Shown here piece by piece: positions 23,030 to 34,280 of a stretch of DNA of 64,000 nucleotides. The notes below the pieces were generated by a model. The model was not told the origin of the DNA and ran no database searches. It worked only from the letters and a program-made list of their open reading frames with translations. Made by a program: the position numbers and the translations under genes. The stretch comes from Nymphaea colorata (lineage: Eukaryota; Streptophyta; Magnoliopsida; Nymphaeales; Nymphaeaceae). Position 1 is the stretch's first letter, and each line of letters starts with the position of its first letter. The stretch spans positions 9,638,417 through 9,702,416 of the forward strand of contig NC_045149.1 of NCBI RefSeq assembly GCF_008831285.2, read 5' to 3'.

Positions 23030-24068
23030 ATTAGTATTTGTTCAAGAAAGAGCTGTTAATTTTCCCACCGTTTTCAGCTCTTACGAAATCAAATCGTACA
23101 TTACGGCCAGATTCAACGCATGAAAGCAAAAAGAGGGGAAAAAATGGACGCTTCGCAATACAACTATTCGAGGCTGTATCAAAATTAAAACCTTTCCGCT
23201 TCAACGAAACGGCAGCTTCATTAATTTTCAGTGCCGGCATATACATGAGGTAGCCGGCATTGCAGGAATGGTCTAGTTTCTGTCCCTGGCTTTTGCTCCC
23301 TTTCTCAGCTCAGCAAGATGTCACCGTTGTTATGGCCTCTTCTACCTATGGTATCGCTTTCAGAGGGATACTGCTTGGGCTACAATCCCGGCCTTCACAT
23401 TTCATTCTGTGGGCAGTCTTCTATAGAGCATGAGAAAAACAACAGGCGGCAGACTCCTCGCCTTATCACTTAGAGGCTGTTGGATGTGGGGTTCAGTCGT
23501 CGGCGTCATGCATGGAAAGTGCATAAAGAGCGGATGCTGGTCCATCGCTTTGGGATTCTTATCGAATTCAGAGCCACCATTATCGCGTGGTAGTCAATGT
23601 CATTGCCACATGACTTTTTCAAAATTGTTTGCTTTGGTTGTCTCAAATCCTTCTATGGTCCTTAGGGAACAAACGTCAATGAAAGTATTAAAAATCCTAG
23701 ACACACTATTCCCGCTTTTTGGGTAGATCATATATACCGTTACTATTGCCAAACATATATCTCAATTTTTCTCTGAGTAAGTATCTTGGTTAAGGTATTA
23801 CATACAAAAAAAAGGATTTACTTTTGCTAGGTTGTCGAGTAGAAACCGTGGTTTCCCCCTCGGTATGTTTGTTTCCTTCACAACCAATTAAGAGCAAAAG
23901 CCAGAGGAAAATTATGCGTTTGGCTGCCTGCGCTTCAGACCCTAGCTACTATATAACCGGTTTTATCCTTCTTTTTTTGTCTAAAATGCTGAAACATATA
24001 GTTGTATATCTTTATCAAGCTCCCTTGCCAACTTTTATGGAACTTGAGGGTCATGACCTAGGTCACAG
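23030..24068. other. Mostly non-coding; small open frames only
   Basis: Frames of 50-98 codons (for instance 23317-23469 and 23430-23726 on plus) show no known domain. Slightly higher GC near 23250-23600 could mark old exonic sequence, but I cannot support a gene. Confidence 0.35.
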
Positions 24069-24640
24069 TTAGGGCTGCATGATGGGTAAAGCTAACTAAG
24101 CTCGACTCGAATTTGCTCATCAAAACTCAATTCAAACTTGACTCGTATATAAATGATTGGAACATGAGTTCAAATTAGTAGTAGAACCAGAAAAATTAGT
24201 TGGAAGGGCATTCATTTATATCTGGTGAGACACTTTTATATATATAAGGTTAAATGTTTAAAGGTGCCTGTTTAAAAATAAAAAAAATTAAGAGATGGGT
24301 GCCGATCACCATGTAGCTCCTCCACTGGTTCAAATGTATGTTCAAAATGTTAAAAGGAGTTTGTAAGACCTCAACTCATTTAAAGTTGACTCAGCTCAAC
24401 ATTATAATGACAGAATAGTCAAAACAAGTAGAAACTAAACGAGTTAACGAGTACAATGTGTTAACTAGTTAAATGAGTTAAAAGAAACAAGAGATACTTA
24501 AATAAGAGAGACTTAAATAAAAGAGTTAAGCGAGTCTAATTCAAGCTCGATATTGTGTCGTCAAGTCGACCTCAAGCTTGTCCTGTGGAGTTCAACTCGA
24601 ATTCGACTCAACTTCAAGCGAACTTCAACTCAAGTTTTGT
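24069..24640. mobile_element. hAT-like element remnant with nested MITE
   Basis: It starts TAGGGCTGCATGATGGG and continues with many GAGCTCGACTCGAATT-like words, typical of non-autonomous plant hAT elements whose ends begin TAGGGCTG. The right end is not clear: words of this type run to about 24640, but no matching terminal repeat was found. It hosts the MITE at 24176. Confidence 0.45.
24176..24327. mobile_element. 152-bp hAT-like MITE with 8-bp TSD
   Basis: GTTCAAAT at 24168-24175 and 24328-24335 forms an exact 8-bp duplication. Termini TAGTAGTAGAACCAG and CAGTGGAGGAGCTAC (right, reverse complement) are diverged forms of the CAGTGGCGGAGCCAG end. Non-coding. Confidence 0.8.
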
Positions 24641-24778
24641 AAGTAAATGGAGTTCATAACTTTTAACGGAAGCAGCAACATAAAGTCGGAGGCACTTTCG
24701 GAAATTATGGCAAAACAATTCGTTCAAAAACGAAAAGCACTGTGCGTAGATCTTTCTGGCGGCAATCGTCATCATTAC

Positions 24779-24784
24779 TGTCGG
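24779..24784 (+). promoter_or_regulatory. Possible auxin response element (TGTCGG)
   Basis: TGTCGG is a high-affinity ARF-binding word and lies about 300 bp upstream of the SAUR start. TGTCGT words also occur at about 24799 and 24859. A single six-base match is weak evidence on its own. Confidence 0.25.
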
Positions 24785-24988
24785 GGGTAGTCTCATTATT
24801 GTCGTGGGGAGTCTCACAGGGCCATGTGTCCTTCTTTACTGGAGATGCAAATGGAGCCATGTCGTGACGCTGCCTTTGCCATTCAATCCGCTCAGCAAGA
24901 GGCCCCATCCTATATCGTTAGAGACGGGGAGAAGGACCCTTTGTTGGTTAGTAATCTATGTATCTCTTATCCAAGAGATCGGTATGTG

Positions 24989-24996
24989 TATATATA
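24989..24996 (+). promoter_or_regulatory. TATA box of SAUR gene
   Basis: TATATATA within GTGTATATATACAG, about 90 bp upstream of the start codon. This fits the short intronless leaders of SAUR genes. Confidence 0.55.
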
Positions 24997-25079
24997 CAGA
25001 GGGAGAATGTGACGAAACTATCACAAACTCCCAAAGAACCATAATCACATCCTTCCACCTCAAAATAGCATAAAGAAAG

Positions 25080-25397
25080 ATGGTGATGCTCAAAGGCGTA
25101 GTCCACAAGCTTCAACGAAAGGTTTCAAGATCGAAGGAGGATGTCAAGGAGGGGCATTTTGCTGTCTTGGCAACACAAGACGGCTTTTCGAAGAGATTCA
25201 CAGTTCCATTGAGTTACTTGAGCAACCCTGCTTTCTTGAATCTGCTGGATGAGGCAGAAGAGGAGTATGGTTTCTCTCAGCAAAGCGTGCTGACTGTCCC
25301 ATGTCATCCAAGCGAGCTAGAGAGCATATTGTCAGGGCAATGTAACAAGGAAAGAAGGGATTCGTCTAGCAATGGCCGCCTTAAAGCACAGTGGTAA
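25080..25397 (+). CDS. SAUR family auxin-responsive protein
   Basis: Intact, intronless, 105 codons. Residues about 20-85 form the SAUR (Auxin_inducible) domain: KEGHFAVLAT, KRFTVPLSYLSNPAFLNLLD, EAEEEYGF and LTVPCHPSELESIL. The N-terminus is short and basic (KLQRKVSRSK), as usual for the family. ATG at 25080 gives MVMLKG; the ATG at 25086 (MLKG) is an equally plausible start. SAURs are small unstable proteins that in other plants inhibit PP2C-D phosphatases and so activate plasma-membrane proton pumps and cell expansion; this role is inferred from the family. No SAUR neighbour is adjacent; a related copy lies 38 kb away on the other strand. Confidence 0.92.
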   Translation: MVMLKGVVHKLQRKVSRSKEDVKEGHFAVLATQDGFSKRFTVPLSYLSNPAFLNLLDEAEEEYGFSQQSVLTVPCHPSELESILSGQCNKERRDSSSNGRLKAQW

Positions 25398-25886
25398 AGA
25401 ATCGGATATGCCCAAATAGCTCGCGGGATGGCTGACAGCATTTCCTTTTATTCTATGTGATGATCTGAATTCTCTTCTCTCAACGTGCAGTTTCATCCAT
25501 ATGGCCACCTTTTGTGAACATCGGCATGCGTGTCAGAAGAAAGGATCCGAAGACTTTGTGGTCGACTGGACTCTTTTTGGGCTTCTGCAGCAGTTGCTTA
25601 GCCTTCTCACTGCTGTATGGTCATTAAATACCTTTAGCAAATTTCTATCCGTAATCACAATTCAGAACGATATGCTGAGCACTAAACGCTGAACCACTTG
25701 TATGACTCATAGGCATGTACAATTTTGTATTTCACTTGTCTCCCACATGTGCCTGTGCCTTCCTTTTCACCATCTTTACATAAGTGTATCAATTAACTAC
25801 TTGATCGGTTCAGTGATATCAGGTTACATTTGGTCTTTTTCTAATTGAAATGGTGGCAGCATTCTTACATAGCTAGTTTATCTGTA
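25398..25886. other. Downstream flank of SAUR, no gene seen
   Basis: It would contain the SAUR 3' UTR and poly(A) site. The plus-strand frame at 25501-25692 has no known domain. Confidence 0.4.
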
Positions 25887-26141
25887 AGTTGCATTTGATT
25901 TCCCATGGATCCCAGGTCTAAGGGGATTTGAGATCAGTGATAGTCGAAATCCACTGTTTTAACGAACTGTAGATTTGAGCTCGAATCTCTCAGTGTGGAT
26001 CTTAAATCCACGCTACATTGTAAAACGCGTGGATTTGAGGTTAGACTGGGGCAGGTCGGACCTCAAAACTGCCGACCGAGGTCTGCTGTGATCTCATATC
26101 ACTGCACATCTCAGAATCATGGCAATCAAAACGCAACCTTA
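25887..26141. mobile_element. MITE-like element with TTGCxTTTGATT termini
   Basis: The left end AGTTGCATTTGATTTCCCATGG matches the reverse complement of the right end AAGGTTGCGTTTTGATTGCCATG. It is about 255 bp, with several AAATCC / GGATTT words inside in both orientations, so it can fold on itself. No clear target duplication was found, so the superfamily is undecided. Confidence 0.5.
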
Positions 26142-26951
26142 ACTGTCAATTTATTACCGAGTAGGAATAGTGAACACCTATGTTACCATCAGGACAATGC
26201 ATGCATCCTTCACAGCTTGTGCATTAATGAAGCGCCCCTGGTTATATGCACTATATTGGTGCACGATTTTTCTTGTGTATCTGTATGGTTAATGACTAAA
26301 ATAACTTTACTTTCACTTAAAAAAAACTTTTTGTTAAGACAAAATTGGAAATAAAAAAATAAAAAGATTATGGAGGTTATTTTTTTAATAAATTACCCAA
26401 ATATCTTTCCCTCGTTAACTACACATGTAACTTCCTCCCTTAATGAGAAGGCTTGTCGTGGTAGTGCTTTACATTCGCCATGTGACTGGCCGGCCCCTAC
26501 CTGACCTATTCTGCACTCGCCAAGTGGAACAACGATTGCTTTGTTAAAATGATGAGGAAACTCTAATTGATGCCATCAACAGTTCCACGCTAACATGGAG
26601 GCATCAGCTAGCTTGCAAGGAGGCTAGAAAAGCATTTGGTGATAAATTAAAGTTTGACAGATCTAGTGTGCAGATTTAGTGATCCAGCCAAGTACTCATC
26701 ATATGGTTGAGATCGACTCGCATGAAGCATGGGACAGCATAAGTATCGTGCTGCACAAATGTAGCCAGTTGGTTAGAAGGTTGCAGTCCTCTTGAAGGTC
26801 AACATCCAGGTCAGCCACTAGATAGAAGATTGAGATTTCCTTGAAGATAAATCGGACAAGAATTTCAAGCTGCTTAATTTTAATGTTGGTAACAAAAAAA
26901 AAAACAGAAAGTAGGTATGAAATTCCGTGTATGACAGAAACAAAGGATAAT
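26142..26951. other. Non-coding stretch
   Basis: No domain or repeat recognised. It separates the MITE from the copia element that starts at 26952. Confidence 0.4.
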
Positions 26952-27168
26952 TGTTACGGATCATGATATCGTGATTCTAGGAATCACTTTTGTACAGTAT
27001 GAAATCTTTTTGGCAACTGTGCATATCCTTGCCTTATTGTGATCATTAGTAGTTAGGAAAGGATGATTGCGATCTCCTTGTTTTCAGCTTGTTGTATCTA
27101 ATATTACTCTCTCTTCTCATAGAAATAAACGTATGGTATTGTTCTTCTTCGTTTCCTGAGTCCTGACA
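26952..27168 (+). repeat. 5' LTR of split copia element
   Basis: TGTTACGGATCATGATATCG to GAGTCCTGACA, about 217 bp, followed by TAGCATCAGAGACAG, a decayed form of the initiator-Met primer site. There is no 3' partner in the window, so boundaries rest on the TG/CA ends and the primer site. Confidence 0.6.
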
Positions 27169-27249
27169 TAGCATCAGAGACAGTGGGCCTTTACTTTGCC
27201 ATGGCAGATTAACAATGTCGTAACGGTTCGTCTAAAACTCTGAACAGGG

Positions 27250-27990
27250 ATCAGACACGGACAACCCCTACTATTTACACCACTCTGACAGTCCTAATAT
27301 GTCTCTTATGTCCCTGTCTTTAACTGGTGATAACTATCAAATGTGGCACAGAGCCATGACTATGGCACTCTGCCAAAAACAAGATGGGTTTCGTAGACAG
27401 AACTACTCCAAAACCCTCCTCTCCATGATCCCTGGTCATATCCTGGGAATGATCCTACAACATAGTGCGGTCCTGGTTACTTAATTCTCTTCTCAAATCC
27501 TTGTCTTCTATGATTACGCCGAAACTGCAGCTGAAGTTTGGAAAGTGCTTAAGTCTCGATATTCTTAATCTATTGCCCCATGCTTGTACCAAATCCAGCA
27601 GCACATTATTAATTGTAAACAGATGCAGTCTTCCATCGCCAGTTATTACACCCAAATGAAGAATCTTTGGGATGAGTATCATTCCTATGTTTCGTTGCCT
27701 ACATTGAATGTGGGGCAACGAAGAAAGCTAATGATATACAATAACAACACTTGATGGGTGTCCATGAAAGCTATGCAGTCGTTCGAAGTTGGATCCTGAT
27801 GATGGACCCAATGCCCACCATTTCCTGTGCCAGTTCCTTGCTCATATAAGAAGAAACCCACTGTGATTCCTCAATTTGAACCTATTTTTGCTGCTGTCAT
27901 TAAAAAAGTTTGACTCCACTAGCAACAAAACAATGGAAAAAGTCAAACTTAGCCCAAGTGCAATCGTTGTGGGCGTTTGGGGCACATTAA
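27250..27990 (+). pseudogene. Copia gag, N-terminal part and first half of zinc knuckle
   Basis: The plus strand shows DNPYYLHHSDSPN, LTGDNYQMWHRAMTMAL and, in shifted frames, RSWLLNSLL, AETAAEVWKVLKSRYS, IASYYTQMKNLWDEY. These are the standard copia gag blocks. The knuckle begins at about 27957 with CNRCGRLGHIK and is cut at 27990 by the TIR element; its last Cys lies beyond 31603. Several frameshifts are present. Confidence 0.8.
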
Positions 27991-28427
27991 AAGGTCGTTT
28001 GATTGTTGTCCATTAGGACATGACAGACAGGACGTCATGTTCATTACACTACTGTTCTGTCCTCATAGACAACGATGTTCTTTGTCCATCATTTGATGAT
28101 TTTAGGAACAGAACACTACGTTCCTTTTGTCCGGCGTTTGTTTCGTGTGTGTCTGTTCTGTCTGTGCTGTCTGACGTTTGTTTCTGTCCTGTCCGGTCTA
28201 TCCGATCTGTCTGATGTTTGTGTTTTTCATAGTTAGTTCTAGTGTTTGTTTATGTTATGGTCAAACTGTCTATTCCATCCGGTGTTTGAACAGACTACAA
28301 CCGCATGTATGCAGCTTTCTTGAGGGCAACTTCTATAGGGTGGTGAATCGTCGACTAAAAGCATCTACCTTTTTTTTCAAGAAATACTTCACAAATATGA
28401 CAGTTGACTTACCATTATGCACTTCTC

Positions 28428-28430
<3 letters not shown>

Positions 28431-28470
<40 letters not shown>
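28431..28470. repeat. (GA)n microsatellite
   Basis: About 20 GA units inside the Pack-type element. Further GA runs lie at 30863-30887 and 30993-31012. Confidence 0.9.
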
Positions 28471-28471
<1 letters not shown>

Positions 28472-28477
28472 TAGTTA

Positions 28478-28699
28478 GTGGTTGAAACAGTAAAAAATTT
28501 TACCATGAAACAGGATGAAAGAAAGTCAATCAACTGCAGCTGTTACATCAACAATGCTCAAACAACTAGGACATATATCCTCCAGCTTGCAGACCTTACT
28601 GAGTTGTACGTGCCAACTTTCAAACAGGACCCAAAGCAGCTTGTTTTTTCATTAATGAAGAAAGTTGACAAGCAAGCTGAAACCAGTTCACCATGTTGA
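28478..28699 (+). other. Unassigned 73-codon frame in Pack-type element
   Basis: An open plus frame (KSINCSCYINNAQTT, then FSLMKKVDKQAETS). I do not recognise it. It could be a third captured fragment or chance. Confidence 0.2.
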
Positions 28700-28824
28700 A
28701 CCAGAAATGGTGCATCTAAGATTCTGGTAGTAATTTTTTTTGACAATATCAAGCACATGTATAAATAGTATATTATTCAATATTGAAGCCCTCCTTTCTA
28801 TAGAAATGCCCTTGTCTACAAAGA

Positions 28825-29453
28825 TCAATATTTATAAATTTCAATGTTCAGCCATCCTTGTTCAGCCTGCGACTTCACAAACATGGCTAGGAGTTTGATT
28901 TCGTCATCTTGCAGCCTAGGTCCAAATATACACTGACCTCTTGGCGTGCATTTCTCACCAAATCCCTGCAATGAAAAGGAACACCTTACTTAAATATCAC
29001 ACCATAGAGAGAGAAAAACCTATAAAAGCAAACAGTCAGTGTAGTCACCGGCATTCTTCCCTTTCCATGGTATGTGATTTCATATATGCTCTCTTCAGTC
29101 GACACACCATTCCTCGAACAATAAAATTCGAAAGGAATTGCTCGGTTAGTATCTCCTTTTTCAGCCTGGCCTGCAAAGCAAGAAAATATGATTCTAATAT
29201 AAACTGCTAATTTGTTACCTCTCCAGATCATTATTGAAGAGTGTGGCACCCTGCATGCATACAAGAGAACGGGGGGTTCCAAGCATGAAAATTCAAGAAC
29301 TGAAAGGCAAAGTATGCGTCAGAAAATACCCGTTAACAGGATTGATTGGATGCTTTGAGAACCACTTACAGGTTGCAGTATATTCCCACCGCCATCATGG
29401 CATCATGGCTTCCAATGCAGCATATTCACTTATTTGGGTTTTGTCTCCATGCT
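28825..29453 (-). pseudogene. Cytochrome c6A (chloroplast) 3' exons, broken copy
   Basis: Four minus-strand pieces with matching splice signals. Piece 1 (29370 to about 29453) has the haem-motif area. Exon 29219-29250 reads GATLFNNDLER. Exon 29049-29112 reads NGVSTEESIYEI and HGKGRMP. The last exon, 28825-28965, reads GFGEKCTPRGQC then FGPRLQDDEIKLLAMFVKSQ, ending in TGA. The CTPRGQC loop with two Cys is the hallmark insertion of cytochrome c6A, a thylakoid-lumen haem protein. Junction phases agree between the last three exons. In piece 1 the CxxCH motif reads CIGSH (second Cys lost), and an 8-bp duplication shifts the frame, so no haem protein can be made. No transit peptide or first exon was found. 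Confidence 0.75.
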
Positions 29454-31029
29454 CTGTGAACACAAGAAGGAAAAAAGGTTAATCTAAAAAAGGTCTTGAA
29501 AATAGTATGAAATCAAAGAAAAAAAAGAGCATGCCAGTTGACAATGCTTCTAAAAAGTGGACTAGGGCATGGTGCTGGGGATGTCTCCATGCCACTGCCG
29601 TGTGGGTACTCAACTTGAGAAGTCAAATGATAATAGATATGATTGTTTAAGCTGCTATTTTGTGATAGACAACCAGTCAGGTTAGGCACTGACGGTTTAA
29701 CTAACTGTTAGTCCTTTATTCGGAGCAGTTCCAAGAGTGCAGTGGACTGCAGTATGTTGGAAGTTGAAGAGGCTAAGAAAAAGAAGATGAAAGAGAAGAA
29801 ATAAAAATAGTGCTGAAACTTATCAAAACATAGATACCGACCATGTCTCACTGTTAATGGCATTGTCACCAGATTCACATGGGCAGATTCAATTCAATTT
29901 GACAATACTATGGCCCAGTTTTCCCGAATAGTAAGATGCAACTGCTTGCCAGCAAGCAGAACCAGTAAGGCAATAATTTGAGCCCCAAATGAGCAATAGA
30001 ACTTTTAAATACCACTACCGCTAGCCACTAGACCATTGAAGCCAGACCTTTAACAACCCCACCTCTAAGACAGCTCAGACAGGCATGCTAGACTGCAATC
30101 TAACCAATGAGCTCAGTCGAAATTACAAGCTAAATCTGATTCATCAGCCTCCAACAACAATAAAATTCTGTAGTGCCCCATAACCCTCAAAAAAGCTGGT
30201 GCATCATCATTAATCATCGACAATGTTAACACAATTCTTAGACTAAGAATGGAAAGAACCTGTGGTTTCCTCAAAATCCCGAAACATAAAAGGGAAAAGA
30301 TTGAACAAGAGGAGAAAAACCATTTTTTGAGTAACAGAATACGATCCCTTCAATATTTTCTTGAAAAATGTCAAAATAAATCCAGTGACCGGCATGTGTC
30401 TAACTGGTTCATTATCTACTCAACTTTTTGCTACAATAAGCACCACTCCCCACTCACATTATATCATTAGATAAAAATGGGTTTTCAAGTTCCAAACGTG
30501 AGCTCACTGTGGACACAACAAGCGCAGCTTCGTGCCTGAAACACAACAAAGTGTATATAGTTGAGGCATTTCATCAGACAATTTGTCTACAACAAATATG
30601 TTTCTCAATATGATAAAAAACCATGGACAATAAACATCAACTGAAGTGAAACAAATCATTTGAGCCATTTGCAGTAAATCGTGAACAAATCAAGCAGCGG
30701 AGAAAAACATCAATTGAAAAAGGAAGACAACGGAGGACGAGAGAGAGACCGGTGTCGACGACATTCGCTGGTCAGTCGTAGGTTGGAGAGGTATAGCTGT
30801 GCGAGGGGATGATAGCGAGAGACAAAGAAACTGGCACCAATGATTTTTGTGTCGGTCGATTGGAGAGAGAGAGAGAGAGAGAGAGAGGAAGAGGAGAAGG
30901 AAGACGCACGTTAATGAAGCGGAGGGTTTCACGCTCACGAGAATTCCCTCGAGTAACAGATCGAGCCTCGAAATCATCGGATCTCGGATGAGAGAGACAG
31001 AGAGAGAGAGAGAGGCAGAAATGTCTGAC

Positions 31030-31350
31030 CATGGAGGTAAGGAGCGAGGATCCCAAGATGAGGCAGGTGGTATTGAACCAGGACCTCCTGGCGAGCATGG
31101 CGTAGGCGTTGGCGATGGCGAGGGGCCAGATGAAGAACAGCTCATGCCAGACCAGCCTCACAAAGAAGAAGGGACGCTCTGAGACGAGGTAGTCGCCGAA
31201 CCAATCTTTTTACCAGGAAGCAATACGAAGCAGGGGATCCGGGAAGAGGGTGGAAGGAAGCACGGCCTGCGCGTTCAGGAGAGGAGCGCAAACGATGAGG
31301 ATGAGGAAAAAGGTGAAGAGGATTAGGTCCAAAACCAGAGTCGGAGGAGA
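31030..31350 (-). pseudogene. TMEM97/sigma-2-receptor-like (EXPERA) first exon, broken
   Basis: The minus strand reads LVLDLILFTFFLILIVCAPL, LNAQAVLPSTLFPD, WFGDYLVSERPFFFVRLVWH, ELFFIWPLAIANAYAML and SWFNTTCLILGSSLLTSM, followed by a GT splice donor at 31028-31029. This matches the first exon of plant TMEM97-like proteins: ER membrane proteins with two N-terminal helices, DAQTCLP, GDYLVxxKPxFF and TTCLIYG blocks. A TAA interrupts at a Trp-x-Lys-Asp site where plants have a Tyr, and no initiator Met is present upstream. Downstream exons were not found. It lies inside the TIR element in the same orientation as the cytochrome pieces. Confidence 0.7.
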
Positions 31351-31600
31351 AAGGCAGTTCAGGGGAAGAGACGGGGGAGGAGAGAAAAACGGGGTCGAGG
31401 CTCGGGGTTGGGGGCAGGAGGGGCTGTCCTGTCCTGTCTGTTCCGAGAGTTAGCTCAGAACAGCGTGAAACAGAAATTGAATTTATAGTCCTGTCCAATT
31501 GTCCGTCGTGTCCAACCAGTCTGGTGTCCAACGTTTGATGAAAAAATCAAGTAAACAGGACACATGTGTCCTGTTCTGCGTGTCCTGTAGCAACGACCTC

Positions 31601-34280
31601 TAAGGCCCACTGTTATCACCTCCACGAATTTCCCAAGAAAAGTACTTCTCAAGCTTCAACTCAACAACAAAAGGTAAATTCCTCCACTTTTGATGGTGCC
31701 TTGTCATCCTCCAGACCTTCTTCTTCTGACGCACCGGTAGCCTTAACACTGGATCTCTACAGAAAGTTTTTGGATTTCTTAATTTACCAACACCTAAAGT
31801 GAATCTTGTAGGTATGATTTCATTTCTTCAAGATCATTCTATTAAGTTCTACCTAACTAGATATTAGACACCAGAGCTACACACCATATCACTCCATCAC
31901 CAACCTCTCTTTTGCCATCATCACCTCTTCCATCCCTGTCAAGCTTCCTGATGGGTCCACTGCCACCGTGACACACATGGCAAAATCTCCTTTAGTTCAT
32001 CTCTCACATTGACTAATGTTTTTATTTGTTCCATTTTTTAATTGAATCTCATTTCTATTTTCAAGCTTGTTACTGAAGTTATTGTGACGTTATATTTGCA
32101 ACTTCTTTTGTACTATTCAGGACTGTTGCTCGAAGAAGAAGACTAAGAAGGGTAGGCTGCACAATGGACTTTATTTCCTTGAGGTTGAAGAAAACCTTTT
32201 GCTGCTCATGTCTCTTCCACTGATTCTTTTCTCTGACATCAACAACTTGGTCACCCTTCTCTTGCTCACCTTAAGACTTTACTTTCCTATTTAGACTTTT
32301 CCAGTTTTCATGAACATTGTTCAATTTGATATCTTGCTAATCAGTCAAGTTTACTATTTCCTAGTAGTTATATTTCTACATCTCATCCATTCTAATTGAT
32401 TCATTGTGATATATGTGGAGTGTTCAAATGACTGCATTTTAAGGAGCACTTATTTTTTAACCATTATTCATGATTTTTCACGCAGCAGGTGGGTGTATCT
32501 CATGCAATTTAAGTCTCAAACTTTTTCTCATATCATTCACTTTTTAAACATGGTGGTAAATCAATTTCAAGCTCATGTGAACAAACTTCATTGTGACAAT
32601 GGCCGCAATTCTTTTTTTTTCAAATAATATGATGTCCTTCCTGCACTCAAAGGGCATGGAATGACGAAAACACTTGCATCTCCACTCCACAACAAACATA
32701 GTAGTTGAATGCCATCCAGATAAATTCCCCTCTAATGCTGAGAATGCCATTCGGTTTCAAGCTAACTTGCCCTTACAGTTTTGGGGTCACTATGTATTGA
32801 CTGCAACATATTTGCTCAATAGATTACCAACTGCACCTGTAAAAGGAAAGACACCCTTTGAGTTCCTTTATGGCCAACAACCTGAACATGATCACCTCCA
32901 AACTTTTGTTGTTTATGCTATGCCTATAATTTTTCAAAGATGTATAAATTTCATAATAGGTCTTGCAAATTTGTTTTTACAGGATATCCTTATGGTGAAA
33001 ATGCAAACAATTTATATGATCTTCAAACACATGAAATTTTAACTTGTGTAAATATCAAGTTTGTTGAAATTGACTTTCCCTTTCAAGCTAATTCTCATGA
33101 TGATGGTTGTATGGTACTACCTCTACCTTCACGTGACTCATTGGAATATGAATATCTTTTTTCAGTCCTTTCTCCTCTATATCTTTCACAAAACAGAAAG
33201 ACTTTGTCTTCCCAACCAGGTTGCATCTCTCACTTAGACTCATCTCCTCCACCAACCACTACACAACCATAAACTATTGCACCATGACGTTCCACCCGGC
33301 AATACAGAACACTTTTACATCTCAAGAATTACCATCGTTTCTACAGTGCCAACTCAACTCAACCAATTCAAGCATGGTTTTTGGTCACACAAAGGCACAC
33401 AACATCCATTATACAAGCACCTTCACCTAGATAATTTCTCTACCAAACACCAGGCCTTTTTTGATAGCCTTCTCAACAATCAAAAACCCACTTCCTTACA
33501 AGAGGGAATGCGACATCAGCATTGAAGAGATGCCATGAGTGTTGAACTTAAAGAGTTGGAAGCCAACTCGACTTGGGAAATCACCACTTTACCACGTGGG
33601 AGCACCCTATTGGTTGTTGCTAAGTGTATCAAATCAAATATAATGCTAACTGTTCAACAGAACATTATAAAGCCAGTCCTGTCACCAAAGGACGTACACA
33701 AACTAAAGGATTGCACCGAGACTTTACTGGTGACAACCATCACCACTATTCGATGTCCATTGTCCATCATAGGGATTAAAGAATGGCTTCTTTCCAAATT
33801 GATGTCTATATTGTGTGCCATCATGGGGACCTTTACAAAGAAGTTTATATGACTTTACCTCTTGGATTTACCCAACAAGGGGAGAATTTAGTATGACGAC
33901 TAAAGAAATCTCTATACAGATTGAAACAATCTTTTAGAAATTGATTTTTCCCATGTCACTGAACAACTAAAATGATCAGGCGTCCTCAATCAAAGGCTGT
34001 CTATTTTCTTTTTTCAAGAATTGAGAAACATGGAAGTATCTTTCTAGGACTGTATATGGGCAGCAATGTTATTGCAGGAACAACATTCAAGATATTGAAA
34101 ATCTGAAATCCACAGCCAATGAAACGTTTCGACTTAAAGATCTCAGTGCTCTGAAATACTTTATTGGATTGAGACTGCAGGCTAAATAAGGGAATTTTCC
34201 TATGTAAGAAAAAAAAAACCTTAGACGTATTGCAAAAATACGAATACATTGGAGCCAAACCAAGATCTTCAACAGAACCC
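31601..34280 (+). pseudogene. Copia gag end, protease, integrase and RT remnants
   Basis: This continues the split copia element. It opens with the last His/Cys of the gag knuckle (AHCYHLHEFPKK). A decayed protease follows (about 31865-31960), then integrase with LIHCDIYVE, DFSRSRWVYLMQFKS and LHCDNG (32400-32625), and the C-terminal block LLNRLPTAPVKGKTPFEFLYG (32815-32880). RT pieces are ELKELEANSTWEITTLP (33538-33600) and LGLxxxRxxxGIFLC/LDVLQKYEYIGAKP (34150-34265). Stops and frameshifts are frequent. Confidence 0.8.

Larger units (their letters stand above)
27991..31600. mobile_element. PIF/Harbinger-like Pack-type element carrying host gene pieces
   Basis: TAA flanks both ends (27988-27990 and 31601-31603). 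Termini are inverted: AAGGTCGTTTGATTG at left; GAGGTCGTTGCTACAGG as reverse complement at right. Further matching words of GGACA...CAGA..CAGGAC type run over the first 45 bp. Subterminal ends are full of CTGTCTG/GTCC words. No transposase is visible. The interior holds minus-strand exons of cytochrome c6A (28825-29453) and of a TMEM97-like gene (31030-31350). A 3-bp TAA duplication suits the PIF/Harbinger (Tourist) group. The empty site is proven by the copia gag frame: joining at TAA restores C-x2-C-x4-H-x4-C spacing. Confidence 0.75.

Noticed and set aside
30489-30535. Exon-like segment after a TTTCAG on the minus strand in the Pack-type element
   Set aside because: An open short frame (HEAALVVSTVSSRLEL) exists, but it matches neither the cytochrome nor the TMEM97 family as I know them, so it is not annotated.
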